Source: Athripsodes cinereus (taxonomy: Eukaryota > Arthropoda > Insecta > Trichoptera > Leptoceridae). Taken from it: a DNA stretch of 64,000 nt. Position numbers and translations under genes: made by a program. This document shows positions 51,720-63,466 of this stretch, in pieces. The stretch is from NCBI GenBank assembly GCA_947579605.1, contig OX388319.1, positions 26,053,447 to 26,117,446 of the forward strand, written 5' to 3'. A model generated the notes under the pieces. The model did no database searches. It worked only from the letters and a program-made list of their open reading frames with translations, and was not told where the DNA came from. Numbering within the stretch: the first letter of the stretch is position 1; each line of letters begins with the position of its first letter.

Positions 51720-53515
51720 AAGAAAATATCACCAATACAATTTATTATGATCGAACAATAATGATGCATCACACCATTCAGAGCAATAGACCTAACATAA
51801 CTTTGCAGGGCTACGCAGATGATCTGGTAATTACGGTTGTAGGAAAATTCCAAAGCACCATATCCAGCCAAATGCAAAAGGCCCTAAAATTGGTAGAAAC
51901 CTGGAGTAAAGACTACGGTCTTTCAGTGAACGCCAACAAGACTCTTATAGTCCCATTTACCATCAAAAGAAAGCTGGGTGGACTCAAGGCACTAACTCTC
52001 TTCGGGAAGACTATAACATTTTCCAAGGAAGTTAAGTATTTGGGTATTAACCTGGATCAACGGCTTACATGGAACCCACACTTGGAACACATCACCAAGA
52101 AAGCAAAGATAGCTCTAGGTACGAGCTATAGGATAGCTGGGTTGAAATGGGGTCTTCAACCGAGGCAAGCCCTCTGGCTCTACACAGCTATGGTTAGACC
52201 AATGGTCACCTACGGCTGTGTGGCATGGCACAAGAAAACCCAGCAGAAGACATGCATAAATGCCCTGAATAAGATTCAGAGACTTGCAAGTCTTCTTACA
52301 ACGGGCGCTATGTCCTCAATACCCACAACTGCCCTAGAAGCGATGTTGTGTTTGAGCCCATTGCACGTACATGTGCAAAAGTAGGCTCGCATGGCATTGC
52401 TACGGGCGGCAAAGGGAGGCAGGAACAATTGACGCTCCAGCATAATGAGGGGATTATATTCAGACCTCAACAAAGCTCCCATCATGGATATGCCCTCAGA
52501 TACCATGAATGTGGCTTACAGTTTTGTTAAACACTACACAATAGAAATACTTGAAAGAGAGACCTGGCGAGAAAATGATCCCTATTCCTTTCGAGATGGA
52601 GACATCATATGGTATACAGATGGATCCAAAAAAGACAGTCGGACAGGGTCTGGAATCTTGGCGCCCAACCTAAATTGAGCAAATCAGTTTGCTTGGGAGA
52701 ATACGCTACTGTCTTCCAGGCAGAAATGAGCGCCATTTTGGAGTGTGCTCATGTGCACCTTCACCGATCATACCACAACAAAAAGACCTATATCCTTTCG
52801 GATAGCCAGGCGGCGCTTAAAGCCCTAGTTTCCGTAGAGATCTAAACTAACCTTTGAATGCATACAGGTTCTAAATCGCCTGGGCTGGAAAAACGTCGTA
52901 TGGCTGGTTTGGGTACCGGGGCATTGTGGAGTCATGGGCAACGAAGCTGCCGATGAACTTGCTAGAACTGGCGCTGAGTGACTACCAATAGGTCCTGAGC
53001 CTATATGCGGATTACCGTCTAGCACTATCAGGCTTAGCCTAAAAAACTGGACCATGGATCAAAGCCATAAAATTTGGTGAAACAGCATAGGGTTGAAGCA
53101 CGCGAAGGAACTGATAACAGGGTACTCGCGGAAATTCACCAAAGAAGTTCTAAAACTTAATAAAAATCTAATAAGGATTCTAACCAGGACCTTGAAAGGA
53201 CACTGCAGACTGAGGAAACACATGACAAAAATTGGATTGTCAGATACCCCAGTCTGCAGATTTTGTTCAGAGGATAATGAAACACCCATCCATATCCTCT
53301 GTAACTGTGACGCACTCGCTCGCAACCGGAGTCACATCCTCGGAGGTCTACTGCTGGACTCTGAGAAAGTGAGACTTCTCACACCAAGACAAATAGTGAG
53401 CTACATGACGCACCTAGGTCTTGAGAGTGAGATATGACACAGAAGGATGTCACAATAGATCTGTTATAGTCGCGGTGACACAAGGGATGTAAGGTCCCTT
53501 AACCTTTATAAGAAA
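51720..53515 (+). pseudogene. I/LOA-type LINE fragment: reverse transcriptase end, RNase H, Cys-His tail
   Basis: Begins in the catalytic palm (GYADDLVITVVG, 51800-51840) and runs through the thumb (YLGINLDQRLTWNPH, YTAMVRPMVTYGCVAW). An RNase H domain follows in another frame (IIWYTDGSKKDSRTGSG, EYATVFQAEMSAILEC, ILSDSQAALKAL), then a zinc-binding end (CRFCSEDNETPIHILCNCDA) up to 53437. RNase H places it in the I superclade (I, LOA, R1-like). There are at least five stops or frameshifts, and the 5' half is missing. It follows Kazal exon 4. Confidence 0.85.
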
Positions 53516-53519
53516 AAAA

Positions 53520-54950
53520 AAAACATAACCTTTAATGACAAAAATGCAGAGCATAGGTACATGATAGACATTGCCGCTGTTCCGAACACCAATAATCTAC
53601 TAACGACTATCACAAAAAAAATCAGGAAGCATACAGAGTTGCAGGAAGAAATAAAATAAAATTGGTAAATGAAACATGTTACCTACCAATAGTTTTAATG
53701 GCACCATCACAAGCAACATACATCACTCTACTATTAAACGTGTAGAAGCTTGTATTTGGGTTTATAACAAAAATCCAGATATATCTTTTTGTAAAAAATA
53801 TTACAGTGTCATTGTACACAATGTAAGAATAAATATAAATAGTAGTCAGATCAAAAAGCATAGAATAGTGCACCGACAATGAGCAGTCAAAGGGCCGACA
53901 TGTTGCAATACAAGATTTCCAGCAAATCCTAATATGATAATAATATGATTGTACCCATACAGTGTAGTAGTGTGCAGTGTGATCCGTGTGATCAGTACTC
54001 AGTAGTGCACCACTTGTACATAGAATGGAGTCCTGCCTCGGCACTGAGGAATATTCTCATGGACATTTCCGCATTGTGCATCTGCACTCTATGTATATAT
54101 AGATATATTGTGTATATACCAGTACCTATGTATGTACATGTGATGTATAATTTGTAACAGACAGTGTAGACGCTATGAAGATATTATGTAGGTACCTACC
54201 CTCAGGGTGTTGTGATATGATAAATGCGTTACATACACCTAGGTGCTTAGGAACCTATATAATAATATTATGTATTACTGTATGACGTAACTGTATGTAT
54301 GTATGTAGGAAGGTACCATAAGCCATCCGGCCTCCTCTATTTGTACCAAAGATTGTAACTTCTGCAGGATGCTTGTTTTACTGTTAGTAACAATAGGTAG
54401 GTACCTACTTCTGCGCAGAAAGAATATAGAAATTATCACATTACAGCCACGGTGGCGAGGTGCATTGGGATCGGCAGGGAGAATAGTTTTCACACTACTA
54501 TGGTATCGGTGACCCCTGTGCTCACTGTCTCGGAATCCCAAATGTTTCTGATAATAATAATCTGGACACCGTATATCTGTTTTATTTTGTACCAATTTTT
54601 GTTTTTGTGTCCATATATTATTTTACTGCTTTGTGTGCTTATCGTATCCATATGTTATTTTAATAAAAATATGTGCATTGGTGTTTCTCTTCCTTAACGA
54701 GATATTGAAAGGTTACAGTAGTTAAAAATATTCCCACGAGGCGGACTTGGGCGGCAGGCCATTTAGAAAAATCTTTTTGTTAGCAAATAGGAGTCTTTGC
54801 CTCCTGAAATTTTCGGGTGTATGGGGGGTCCTTTCGATAACTCAATGTCACTGACACCTACATCGGGGAACAATACAGAGTTAGTAGCAGCGTAGTAACC
54901 AGATGGTGTGTAGGTGTGTACGTCTACTAGTGTACTATAGGAGTACCTAC
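53520..54950. other. Intergenic or intronic DNA, no gene established
   Basis: Searched for a last Kazal exon carrying the sixth Cys of domain 3; none was convincing. Contains GTAGGTACCTAC words. Confidence 0.4.
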
Positions 54951-54953
54951 GTA

Positions 54954-55879
54954 CATGGTGCGGCAGAAAAGTAATGAGACTGGCAACACTGCAAGCGATC
55001 TGGCAATTCTGGGCTGTTGTCCTTAATAGAGCACGTGTATCAATATCTTCCCATAGCTCAGTGCGAGTTTCAACTCATTCCGTTAACTGTGAGATTTTTG
55101 AGATTGCTATTAGTGAAGTTGTGTTTTGGTTGTGCGTCACGGATATTGAACAGCGAAATTTGGAGCAACATTGTGCCATTAAATTTTATGTTAAGCTTGG
55201 AAAATCGGCAAGTTTTAGTTTTGCAAAGTTATAACAGGCCCATAGGGGATATTTTTCACCCCGAGCTTGAGTTTTTCGCTGGCACAAATATTTTTTAGAA
55301 GGCAGAGAACATGTTGAAGATGAACACCGTTAAAATAGGCCTTCAACTTCGAAAATGACGAAATCATCGAACGTGTGAACTTTCTTGTGAGATCAGACCG
55401 CCGTTTAGCATTAAGAATGTCGAGTGAACAATAAAAGTTGAACAGATTGACCATTCATCAAATTTTGGCTGAAAATTTGCATATGCGAGAGGTCTGAGCC
55501 AAAATGGAGCCAAAAAACCTCACAATTGAAAAGAAGGATTTCTCAAGATTTTCGACCTCAAAAGGCATTTTTGTGGTTTCTCAGCCCCTTTTTCTACATG
55601 AACTCAGTTTTTGTGATATTTTTCTTTTCTTGTAACTGAAAAATGTCCTCAAAAAATGTCTTTCAGGACTTTAAAAAACATCCAAAAGAATGTAACGGAC
55701 ATGCTGAAGACCATACCGCTTGAAGACTTTCAGCGCTGCTACCAACAGTGGGAACAGCGTCACCATCGGTGTGTAGCTTCCCAAAGAAATTACTTTGAAG
55801 GAGATAACATTGATGTTTGAAAAAAATAAATACTTTTGTAAATAAAAAATCAGTCTCATTACTTTTCTGCCGCACCGTG
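54954..55879 (+). mobile_element. Internally deleted mariner element
   Basis: 926 bp flanked by TA. Terminal inverted repeats of 29 bp, CAYGGTGCGGCAGAAAAGTA..., differ at one base. The interior carries mariner transposase pieces in several frames: a paired-type N-terminus (EQHCAIKFYVKLGKSAS), a linker (FLVRSDRRLALRM, LAENLHMREV), KMEPKNLTIEKK, and the C-terminal end (EDFQRCYQQWEQRHHRCVAS, YFEGDNIDV). The DD(34)D catalytic core between KMEPKNL and the C-terminal end is gone. Confidence 0.92.
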
Positions 55880-55884
55880 TACAT

Positions 55885-57720
55885 AATGGTAATATTCAAA
55901 ATAGGTAGAATTTCTGTTGAAAAACTGTTTTTCAACTTCTACACATAGTCGAGAAAAACTTTCTAACACATTTTTCAATTAAATTGTTATTATTAATTAT
56001 TGTTTAATTTAATTTATGTGCACTTAATTTATTTTAACCGATTTAGATAAATTAGAAAAACTAATTAGAAAACAATTAACAAAAAATAGATATCACTATC
56101 CAAATTCCGTGAAAGAAAGTTGACTCTGCCTAGAAGTAGGTACCTATATTAATATTACTCCTACACGGCCCCTGCATATAAATATACACGAATATTATTA
56201 TAATATTATAACAAGAGCATTACTATTTATTTTGTGCACCAATTTTAAATACCACCTTTTCTCATGTAGGTACATTCATATATCTCGTATTAGTTCCTGT
56301 CAAGGATCGGACAATACCTAGAGGCAATTTAGATGACACAAACGACTCATCTTTATAGAATACTCGACAATGGTTAAGAACCTCTCCACTCAAGTTGCTC
56401 CAGTCCAATCAATCATGTTACGCAACCAAGATCTACAAAATTTTTCTCTTCTTCGTCCGCTCTTCATCCTTGTATTTTGTCCTCCATTAAAAATTTAAGG
56501 AAATTAGATTTATCTCCACGTTCTGTGTCGTAACATTACACTTACGAGTAGGTAGGTATTTGCCTCAGCTATGAGATAGGTAATACGAGCCTTAATTTTT
56601 TGTACAAGTGTCCTATTCTCTACCGTTGCTACATTAGTGACCCTATTTGTAGAATACACGGTAGGAATACGGAGTGTTCCTTGGTGATGTCACATTTTAA
56701 ATGCTTCTGCATACATCCTTTATTTCTAGGGTTCAGGTCTTAGACGAATACCATACATATTATTTGAGGAGTCTCTGTCGAAGTTTTAAGTTAAGATTAT
56801 CGTTGCAGAAGTAGGTAGGTAGGTATATTCTCATTCTATTAAATTCAGGATGAATTTCACTTAAGTATTGGTAGGTAGTTATATATTATATATGGTACCG
56901 TACAGATACTCGTGTATAGCAACTATATATAGCAGCATGTGTACCTAAATTTATGTAGGTAGGTATTGGTAGATATGATGAGATGCTCGGGGCTGGAACT
57001 GGAGTTGATATGAGGCCTCTACTTTCCTATGATACATATAGGTACAAGTATAATGACAGTGTCGTGTCATTCGCATTTCCATAACGAGACGAGATGCCTT
57101 CCGCTGTCAGGAACTCCCGCGGGCGACACACCAAGGCTCACAAGTCACCTACCTCACATCAACTTTTCATCGGATACATCTGCATAGGTACTTTGTAGTG
57201 TCTGTATAGGTAGATATTATTAATCATTATCTAATGCATATTGGGTAGGTACATATTTATAGAGTTGAGTACATCACTACTTATCTACATTGTATATAAA
57301 TACAATAATATTAATAAAGGCAGCAATATATATTTATGTATGTACTTACATATACCCATATAGTACAGTAGAGTAGAGTAGAGATATATACATAGGTACG
57401 TAATTATGTATACTACTTACCTAATAGGCATATAATATGTGTATGTAGATGGGATGGGATGGGATAGGATGATGACGTGCGGAGATGCAGATTCACATCG
57501 GAGAATAATATCTACTTTACATAGGCACTTAACATTCCCAAGTGAAAATGCTAAACTCCTCCATATGGATAATGTTCTCTTGCAAATCACTCACAGAGAA
57601 GTGCGGTACATAATATGCAGCATACCTACACAATACATCTGTATTAATATACACAATGTGTAGTTCCATTACGTCCAAGTACTTTATACACATAAAGCAA
57701 CAACAATAATATATGACAAT
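55885..57720. other. Intergenic DNA, no gene
   Basis: AT-rich with frequent TAGGTACCTA-type words, no coding or repeat unit recognised. Confidence 0.45.
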
Positions 57721-57724
57721 TCAT

Positions 57725-58035
57725 CTCTTTTTCTGTAAGTGCCCTGTCAGGTCCCCTCGGCATTGGCGATCACTCTGGCATAAGCTCTCGGTCCTGCGCT
57801 GTCTGGAACAACTCTTCCACACCTCTCATTCCAGTCCAATCTCGTATATTGCGCAGCCACGATGTCTGCTTTCTGCCAGCTCCCGGCCTCCGTAATTTTG
57901 ACCATAATCAACCGCAAAATGTGTTTCCTTCACGCATTATATGACCCAGATACAAGATCTTACGCTCATTGACACCCAACAGGAGTTCCCTGTCCATTCC
58001 AGCTCTTCTTAACACCTCTATATTTGTTTTTGTGC
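57725..58035 (-). pseudogene. LINE C-terminal fragment (GRKQTSWLRNIRDW type)
   Basis: Minus strand, broken frame: EVLRRAGMDRELLLGVNERK, ILYLGHIMREG, GRKQTSWLRNIRDWTGM, VEELFQTAQDRE. This is the conserved tail after the thumb domain of a widespread insect non-LTR reverse transcriptase. No catalytic part remains. Confidence 0.75.
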
Positions 58036-58343
58036 TAGTGTGATGATTGAGTGAGCGAGCGAGACTGTGTATAATGTAGGCATGTTGAGATGACCGGAAT
58101 GTTAGGTACCTATCTTTTTAAAATTAATTGTGGCGCATGGTATTGGATGATAGCTGATCTCTGAATGATTAACCTGTTTTCTTACTTTATTTATGTAGTT
58201 ATTGTCTGTTTTGTGCTTATATATTTATAAAATAAAAAATAAAATAAAAATATTTGTGACCCAATCAGTCCAATGAATACGAAGCATTGGCAATTTATAC
58301 AGGGTAATATTTACAATGTCTAGGATCAACATCCATTAGCTGT

Positions 58344-58640
58344 TTACAATACTTTTTTTACAAGATAATACATTGAAAGAGACCCACCGTCCGCCCGGAT
58401 ACCGCAGAAGTCTAGGAACTTCCATTGGTCTGTAACGGGCTTGGATTTTCTTCTCCGTTCATCTCTATTTTCTGATAGTCTCTTTGATTCCACGTATGTG
58501 CCACAGTTCATGTCCTTCATTACTTGATCCATGTTTGTGTCTCTTGGTCGGCCTCTACAATTATTGCCTTCGGTCATGCCCTCCGCGATGGTGATGAGCA
58601 GGCCACTGTACCCAATGTTAGACCGGACCAATGCAGTTTG
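58344..58640 (-). pseudogene. RTE-like LINE C-terminal fragment
   Basis: SGLLITIAEGM then NNCRGRPRDTNMDQVMKDMN and YVESKRLSENRDE, the RGRPR...W/MDQV...DR pattern of RTE tails, degenerate. At 58735-58800 (-) is a further scrap with RSEWRRLVSAL-like sequence. Confidence 0.65.
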
Positions 58641-58889
58641 CTCGTTGTTGGCTAATCTTTCTAAAGAGTGGCCTACTTTCTGATCAACACCTTGTCATTT
58701 TTGACATGTTCTAAGCAATAGATCTTCAACATCACAACAGCACAGGGCAGAAACCAGCCTCCTCCATTCAGAGCGTCACCTCTTCCCTGCGCGTGAATTT
58801 GATAAACGTGATTTGCCTAGTAGGTTTCTCATATTATTTTGCTATTTAGAATAGTACATACTAATACATTATATTATATATATATATAT

Positions 58890-59193
58890 ATAATGGGAGT
58901 ATGGAAAATCACTAACACAATCACTTGATATTAATTGATTTATTATTATTAAACATAATTTGGTTTCATTGTAAACTAAAGAAACGACAAATTATGTTAA
59001 TTATATCTATCTTTTCTTACATTCTGTCAAAAATTCCTCTCTTCATATCAAATCTCAATTTTAAACAAAACAATCAAAATGGAACAAATTCAAAATATTC
59101 TTACTACTAAGGGAAGTGCCTAGGTACTTATTTTAAAATAAAACTAATCTAACAAAATAATAACCAAGGTAAGTACCTAGGCACTTTCTTACA
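58890..59193 (-). repeat. Candidate 3' LTR of the second Ty3/gypsy element
   Basis: Follows a purine tract (GGGATGGGGAGA, minus strand 59205-59194) and starts TGTAAGAAAGTGCC at 59193. Contains a perfect 17-bp inverted repeat (AAGTGCCTAGGTACTTA at 59114-59130 and 59170-59186). The left boundary near the (TA)n tract at 58875-58895 is a guess. No matching 5' LTR was found to the right of gag. Confidence 0.5.
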
Positions 59194-59227
59194 TCTCCCC
59201 ATCCCTGGGTGAAAATTCTTACAATTT

Positions 59228-60154
59228 TTAGTCATCATCTCTATTAATTGATACTGGAAGTAATTTTGTTACGTGGTATAGTTCATTTTCTTGTTTTCGT
59301 TTTCCTGTTTTTATTTTATATATCGAATCTGATATCTTTTCTATTATTTCATAAGGTCCAATTCTCAATTCATCTAATTTTTTTCTGTTTAACTTGTTGC
59401 CATTTTCTATATAAACTAGATCTCCTGTGTTTAATCTGTAGTTTATTCTATTCCTGTCAAATATTTTCTTGTTATTTTCGTGTGATTTTCTTGTTCTTTC
59501 AAGAGCTATTTCTTTGTTTTTTATCCAATCTTCTTTATTGTTTCTTATTTTCATATTTTCTGGTAAAATACTGGTGTCTGTGCCATCTAGTAAATACTTA
59601 GGTGTAAATCCAGTCACCGTATGCTCAGTTTCATTGTACTTTTCGATACATTCTCTAGCGATTGTTGTCCAAGCTCTTTTTTCTTCTTTCTCATTGATCT
59701 TACATCTCGTCTTATTAACTATAGTCTGATTTTGCCTCTCGTTCAGACCATTTGAGAATGGCGCATCAATAGCCGTAAAAATTAGTTTAACGTCATTCTC
59801 TATTAGAAATTCCTTAAAATCTCTTGAGTTTATTCCCGGATATTGATCTGCAAGTATTATTCCAATTTTGTCCGTTTCTAATACGTTGTTAACTAATTTG
59901 ATGAAGTCAGTTGCACTCTGTGTTTTTGAAGTTGAAATGAATGCGTATCTTGTAAAATGGTCTACAAGCAGATGGAGGTATTTTTTTGTTGATCTTTGCC
60001 CTCCAAAGCCTCCAATGGTGTCAATGGACATAATTTCGAATGGTTTTTTTGCTGGACCTAATTGTGACATCAGACCATATTTTCCTTGACCTCTTGATTC
60101 GTTCTTAACACATATTTCACAACTTTTACATTTTTTTTTAATATTTGAAATCAT
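59228..60154 (-). pseudogene. Integrase of the second Ty3/gypsy element (separated by frameshift)
   Basis: Open frame of 308 codons carrying the end of the zinc finger (CKSCEIC), the DDE core (MSIDTIGGFGG, ILADQYPGINSRD, NGLNERQNQTIVNK) and the C-terminal domain (INYRLNTGDLVYIE, LRIGPYEIIEKIS). It overlaps the end of the reverse transcriptase frame by ~17 bp in a different register, at a run of A (60129-60138), so it is disconnected by a frameshift from the rest of pol. Confidence 0.88.
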
Positions 60155-61593
60155 ATTTTTGGCTGTATAATAACTGCATCATTTGCTTAATTCCTATATG
60201 GCACCATTCATAATGTATTTCTTTAATTAACTTTAAGCTAATTAAAGATAGAATTATCTTTTCTTTATTTCTATTTTTTTTATAGAACACTCCATCCTTT
60301 TTTATTAATTTATTTTTATTTTTCTGCAATACTATATTTTGATCTTGATCTGTTTGAATATCAATAATTTGTATTAGATTAACTATTTGTAGCACTTCGT
60401 CCATATTTTCATTTGATTCTAATACCGGATTTCTGCTTAAGCTATCTGCTTCAGTGTTATTTTTCCCCGGAATATATTTAATTTCAAAATTATATTGTGA
60501 CAAATAATAAGTCAACTCACCAAGTTCTTCATCCGTTCTAGCTTTAATATTCATGTTTTCTAGAGGTTTATGATCTGTAAACACTGTGAATTTTCTTCCA
60601 ATCAACCAATATTGCCAATACTTTACTGCTTCTTTGATTGCTAGGCATTCCAAATAAATTGCTTTTTTTCTTTTTTGTGAATCATTCAATTTCTTTGAAA
60701 AACATGCTACTGGTTTTTCTTGACCATTATTTTGTATTTGTTTAAATACAGCACCAATGCCTTCTATTGCTGCATCTGTGTAAATTCTTATTGGCAGATC
60801 CTTATCAAAAATTTCCAATACAGGTTGTGAACATAATAATTTTTTTACTTTTGTAAAAGATATTTCGCATTCTTCAGACCATAAAAAATTTTCATTTTTT
60901 CTTAACAGTTTGTGTAACGGTTCTAATAATATTGAACTTTTCGGTATATAATCATGATAAAAAATTATTTTCCCAAGAAACTGTCTGACATTTTTAATGT
61001 TTTTTGGAGTTGGGAAATTTTGTATCGAAATCAAATTATCTTTCAATGGTCTCACGGTATTGTGTTCTATTATGTGTCCGAGGTATTTCACTGACTCTGC
61101 TGCAAATGTACATTTTTTAAATTTTAGTCTGAAACCTTCATATATAATTGCTTTTATCACTTTTTCTATATGTTCTATGTGTTCATTGAATGATTCCGAA
61201 AAAATTAAAATATCGTCTATGTAATTTTCTGAAAACTCTTTTAAATTGTGCTTTCTTAAGATATTTGATAAAATTCTCTGGAATATTGCTGGTGATGTTT
61301 TCAATCCGAATGGTAGACATGTCCATTGAAAATGTCCCTCTTGTGTAATAAATCCAGTTTTCTGTCTATCTTCAATGCGTAGTGGAATTGACCAAAAAGC
61401 GGAGTTTATATCTAGTGTGGTGAAGAACTTACAGTTTCTTGTTTTTATTATTAAATCTTCTATTAATGGGAAAGGCTGTGCTTGTGGTATAACTATTTTG
61501 TTCAATTCGCGAAAATCTATACACAATCTTGATCTTTTATTTTCATCTTTTTTGAACGCTAGAGTTACTGGTGCTGCGAACGGGCTGTAAGAC
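60138..61593 (-). pseudogene. Reverse transcriptase and RNase H of the second Ty3/gypsy element
   Basis: From SYSPFAAPVTLAFKK through RLCIDFRELNKIVIPQ, FTTLDINSAFWSIPL, FGLKTSPAIFQRIL, catalytic YIDDILIFS, then RNase H (IRIYTDAAIEGIGA, FTVFTDHKPLENM, NNTEADSLSRNP) and the first half of the integrase zinc finger (IHYEWCHIG). It is separated from the protease part by a single in-frame TAG at 61595-61593 (IE stop SYSPF), and from the integrase by a frameshift near 60140. Otherwise the domains are complete. Confidence 0.88.
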
Positions 61594-62261
61594 TATTCAA
61601 TTAACTTATTTTCTAGTAATCTTTCCACTTGATTTTTTATTTCTTTTCTATCCTCTATAGTGCATTTATACGGCCTCTTACTACAATATTTATCAACCAG
61701 TAAGTCTATTCTAGCTTCATAATCTGTAACAGTGCCTACGTCATATTTATTTTTAGCAAACACTGTATTATATTTTTCTACCAAATTTTCAATCTTAACT
61801 TTTTTTTCACTGTCTAAGTGATCTAAAATCATTCTAAATTCATTTTCATTCATATATTCGTTAAAATTGACCTTAACTTCTTCTAATTCGTTATTTTCAT
61901 TCAATGTATTCATTTTATTTTCTGTTTGTAATTTTTCCTTTTGAGAAATTTGTAATTTTTCATCCTGAATCAGCATAAATTTCTTTATTATGTCTAGACC
62001 AATAATGAAATCTTCGAAATCATCTCTTTCTACAATGTATACATCAATATATTTTTCTTTCTCAAAAATTTTTACTTTTATAGTTACTAAACCTTTTGTT
62101 TCTGTCACACCATTGACCGTTTTTAAAAATATTTTATTGACATCTTTTGTACTTTGTTTTATCTTAACTAGTTTTGAATTTATTAGAGATATTTGTGAGC
62201 CTGAATCATATGTTCCGTTTATCTCTAACTTATCTTCTAACAATATTTTTACTTTAATCAA
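61593..62261 (-). pseudogene. Protease and start of reverse transcriptase, second Ty3/gypsy element
   Basis: Pepsin-like retroelement protease (INGTYDSGSQISLINSKLV near residue 15-30; note DSG in place of DTG), IIGLDIIKKF, then a linker and the fingers of the reverse transcriptase (SKRPYKCTIEDRKEIKNQVE) before a premature TAG. The frame is -1 relative to gag and is entered by the frameshift site at 62282-62276, not by its own ATG. Confidence 0.85.
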
Positions 62262-62269
62262 TGGTGTGC

Positions 62270-62959
62270 TTACTCGTTTTTTTGTTCTGTGTTTAGTTCT
62301 ACTTCTATGATTGAGTTGTGTCCAATTACTTTTGCTTCATTTTCATTTTTCTTTTTATACCAACATAAGTCCTCTGTATGATATCTATTACCTTTGTTTA
62401 ACTTTTCACATGTTTCACATGGTCTCTTCTCTTCGATTTTTTTCTTATTGTCCTGCCTTTTCTCTTTTTTTTTATAAAAAATATTTTTACTCACTATATT
62501 TTCACATTTTCTAACTTCATGCAGTAGTTCGGTTGGATTTTCACATTTTTCTCTGTCGATTTTACTTCTAATAAATTCAGGCAATCCTGCAGCTATTAGC
62601 ATCACAAGTGTTTTTGAACTAATATTTTTATCCATGTCAATTAGTAGCCTCTGCTTTCGCATAACATACTCCATCAATGATCCTTCCTTATACCTGAATG
62701 ATATAGCATAGATTCCGCCATCCCACCCTTTGTCTGCAAATGATTCTAAGAAGTTTTGTTTCCAATCTGACCATCCAGCCTCCACGGTTAATGTCATCAA
62801 TGTTGCTGAGTACCACTCCGAACACGGTCTATCCAAAAATAATCTCAGCACTTCAATTATCGCATTGTCTTCCTCTATCTCTAATCTTCTGCACTCTTTT
62901 TCAAATGTATCGAGCCATTGTTTTGCATTCGGGTGTTTAAAAAAAAATTTTTCAATCAT
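62270..62959 (-). CDS. gag: gag of the second Ty3/gypsy element
   Basis: 229 codons. The capsid-like part includes KQWLDTFEKECRRL, FLDRPCSEWYSAT, FADKGWDGGIYAISFRYKEG and MLIAAGLPEFIRSKIDREKC. A C-terminal basic region leads to a Cys-His motif, CETCEKLNKGNRYHTEDLCW, a CX2CX9HX4C zinc-binding pattern. It forms the particle and binds RNA. The frame is open and ends GAG TAA immediately after the CAA AAA AAC slippery site. First ATG chosen; only ~100 bp of leader and no LTR are seen upstream. Confidence 0.85.
   Translation of the reverse strand: MIEKFFFKHPNAKQWLDTFEKECRRLEIEEDNAIIEVLRLFLDRPCSEWYSATLMTLTVEAGWSDWKQNFLESFADKGWDGGIYAISFRYKEGSLMEYVMRKQRLLIDMDKNISSKTLVMLIAAGLPEFIRSKIDREKCENPTELLHEVRKCENIVSKNIFYKKKEKRQDNKKKIEEKRPCETCEKLNKGNRYHTEDLCWYKKKNENEAKVIGHNSIIEVELNTEQKNE
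62276..62282 (-). promoter_or_regulatory. -1 ribosomal frameshift heptamer A_AAA_AAC (second element)
   Basis: Gag codons CAA AAA AAC GAG TAA. Slipping back one base gives CGA GTA AGC ACA, which stays open into the protease frame. The stop codon is only 4 nt past the heptamer. Confidence 0.85.
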
Positions 62960-63466
62960 AAATCTCTCTGCTATGTTTTTTAAATTAGGTTCATTTTCTC
63001 TTTTCGGTGTGAATATCCAAAATCACACATTCGTTACATCACTAGTGTGTAGATAATATAATATAATATTACATAGCTGGCTACATGCAGTGGGGTATCT
63101 TCCATACAAACTCAAAAGCCGGACTTTACTTGACTGTTTTAAAATTAAGAATAATAAAAGTTTACACAATAGCGCTCAGAGTATTGAAAATTTCCCGTAA
63201 ATCAGTGCTGTTGAATACGTTCAATGTTATAACATCAATACTAAACTGTCATTTGTACTAGGAAGGTAATGTAAGTTTAAGTAATAATAATTTATTAAAA
63301 ATACATTTATTATGATAGATATACATTATCTTTGTATTTGTACTCGTATCGAAATAATTTTAATATGTGAATGGACCTACCCAACATGAAAAGTCTAGAC
63401 ACGCCACTGATCTCTGCATATAATGCATACTAACATACCTACAAAGATATATTACTTATATAGGAT
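62960..63466. other. Leader remnant and flank, no gene
   Basis: Should contain primer site and 5' LTR of the element to the left, but no sequence matching 58890-59193 and no clear tRNA-complementary site was found. A TTTTGGATATTCACACC stretch near 63005-63021 (-) is a possible primer site only. Confidence 0.4.

Noticed and set aside
53815..53850. Terminal Kazal exon (acceptor ttacag, six codons and stop, AATAAA nearby)
   Set aside because: It would not supply the missing sixth cysteine of domain 3; the match is only to splice and polyA consensus words.
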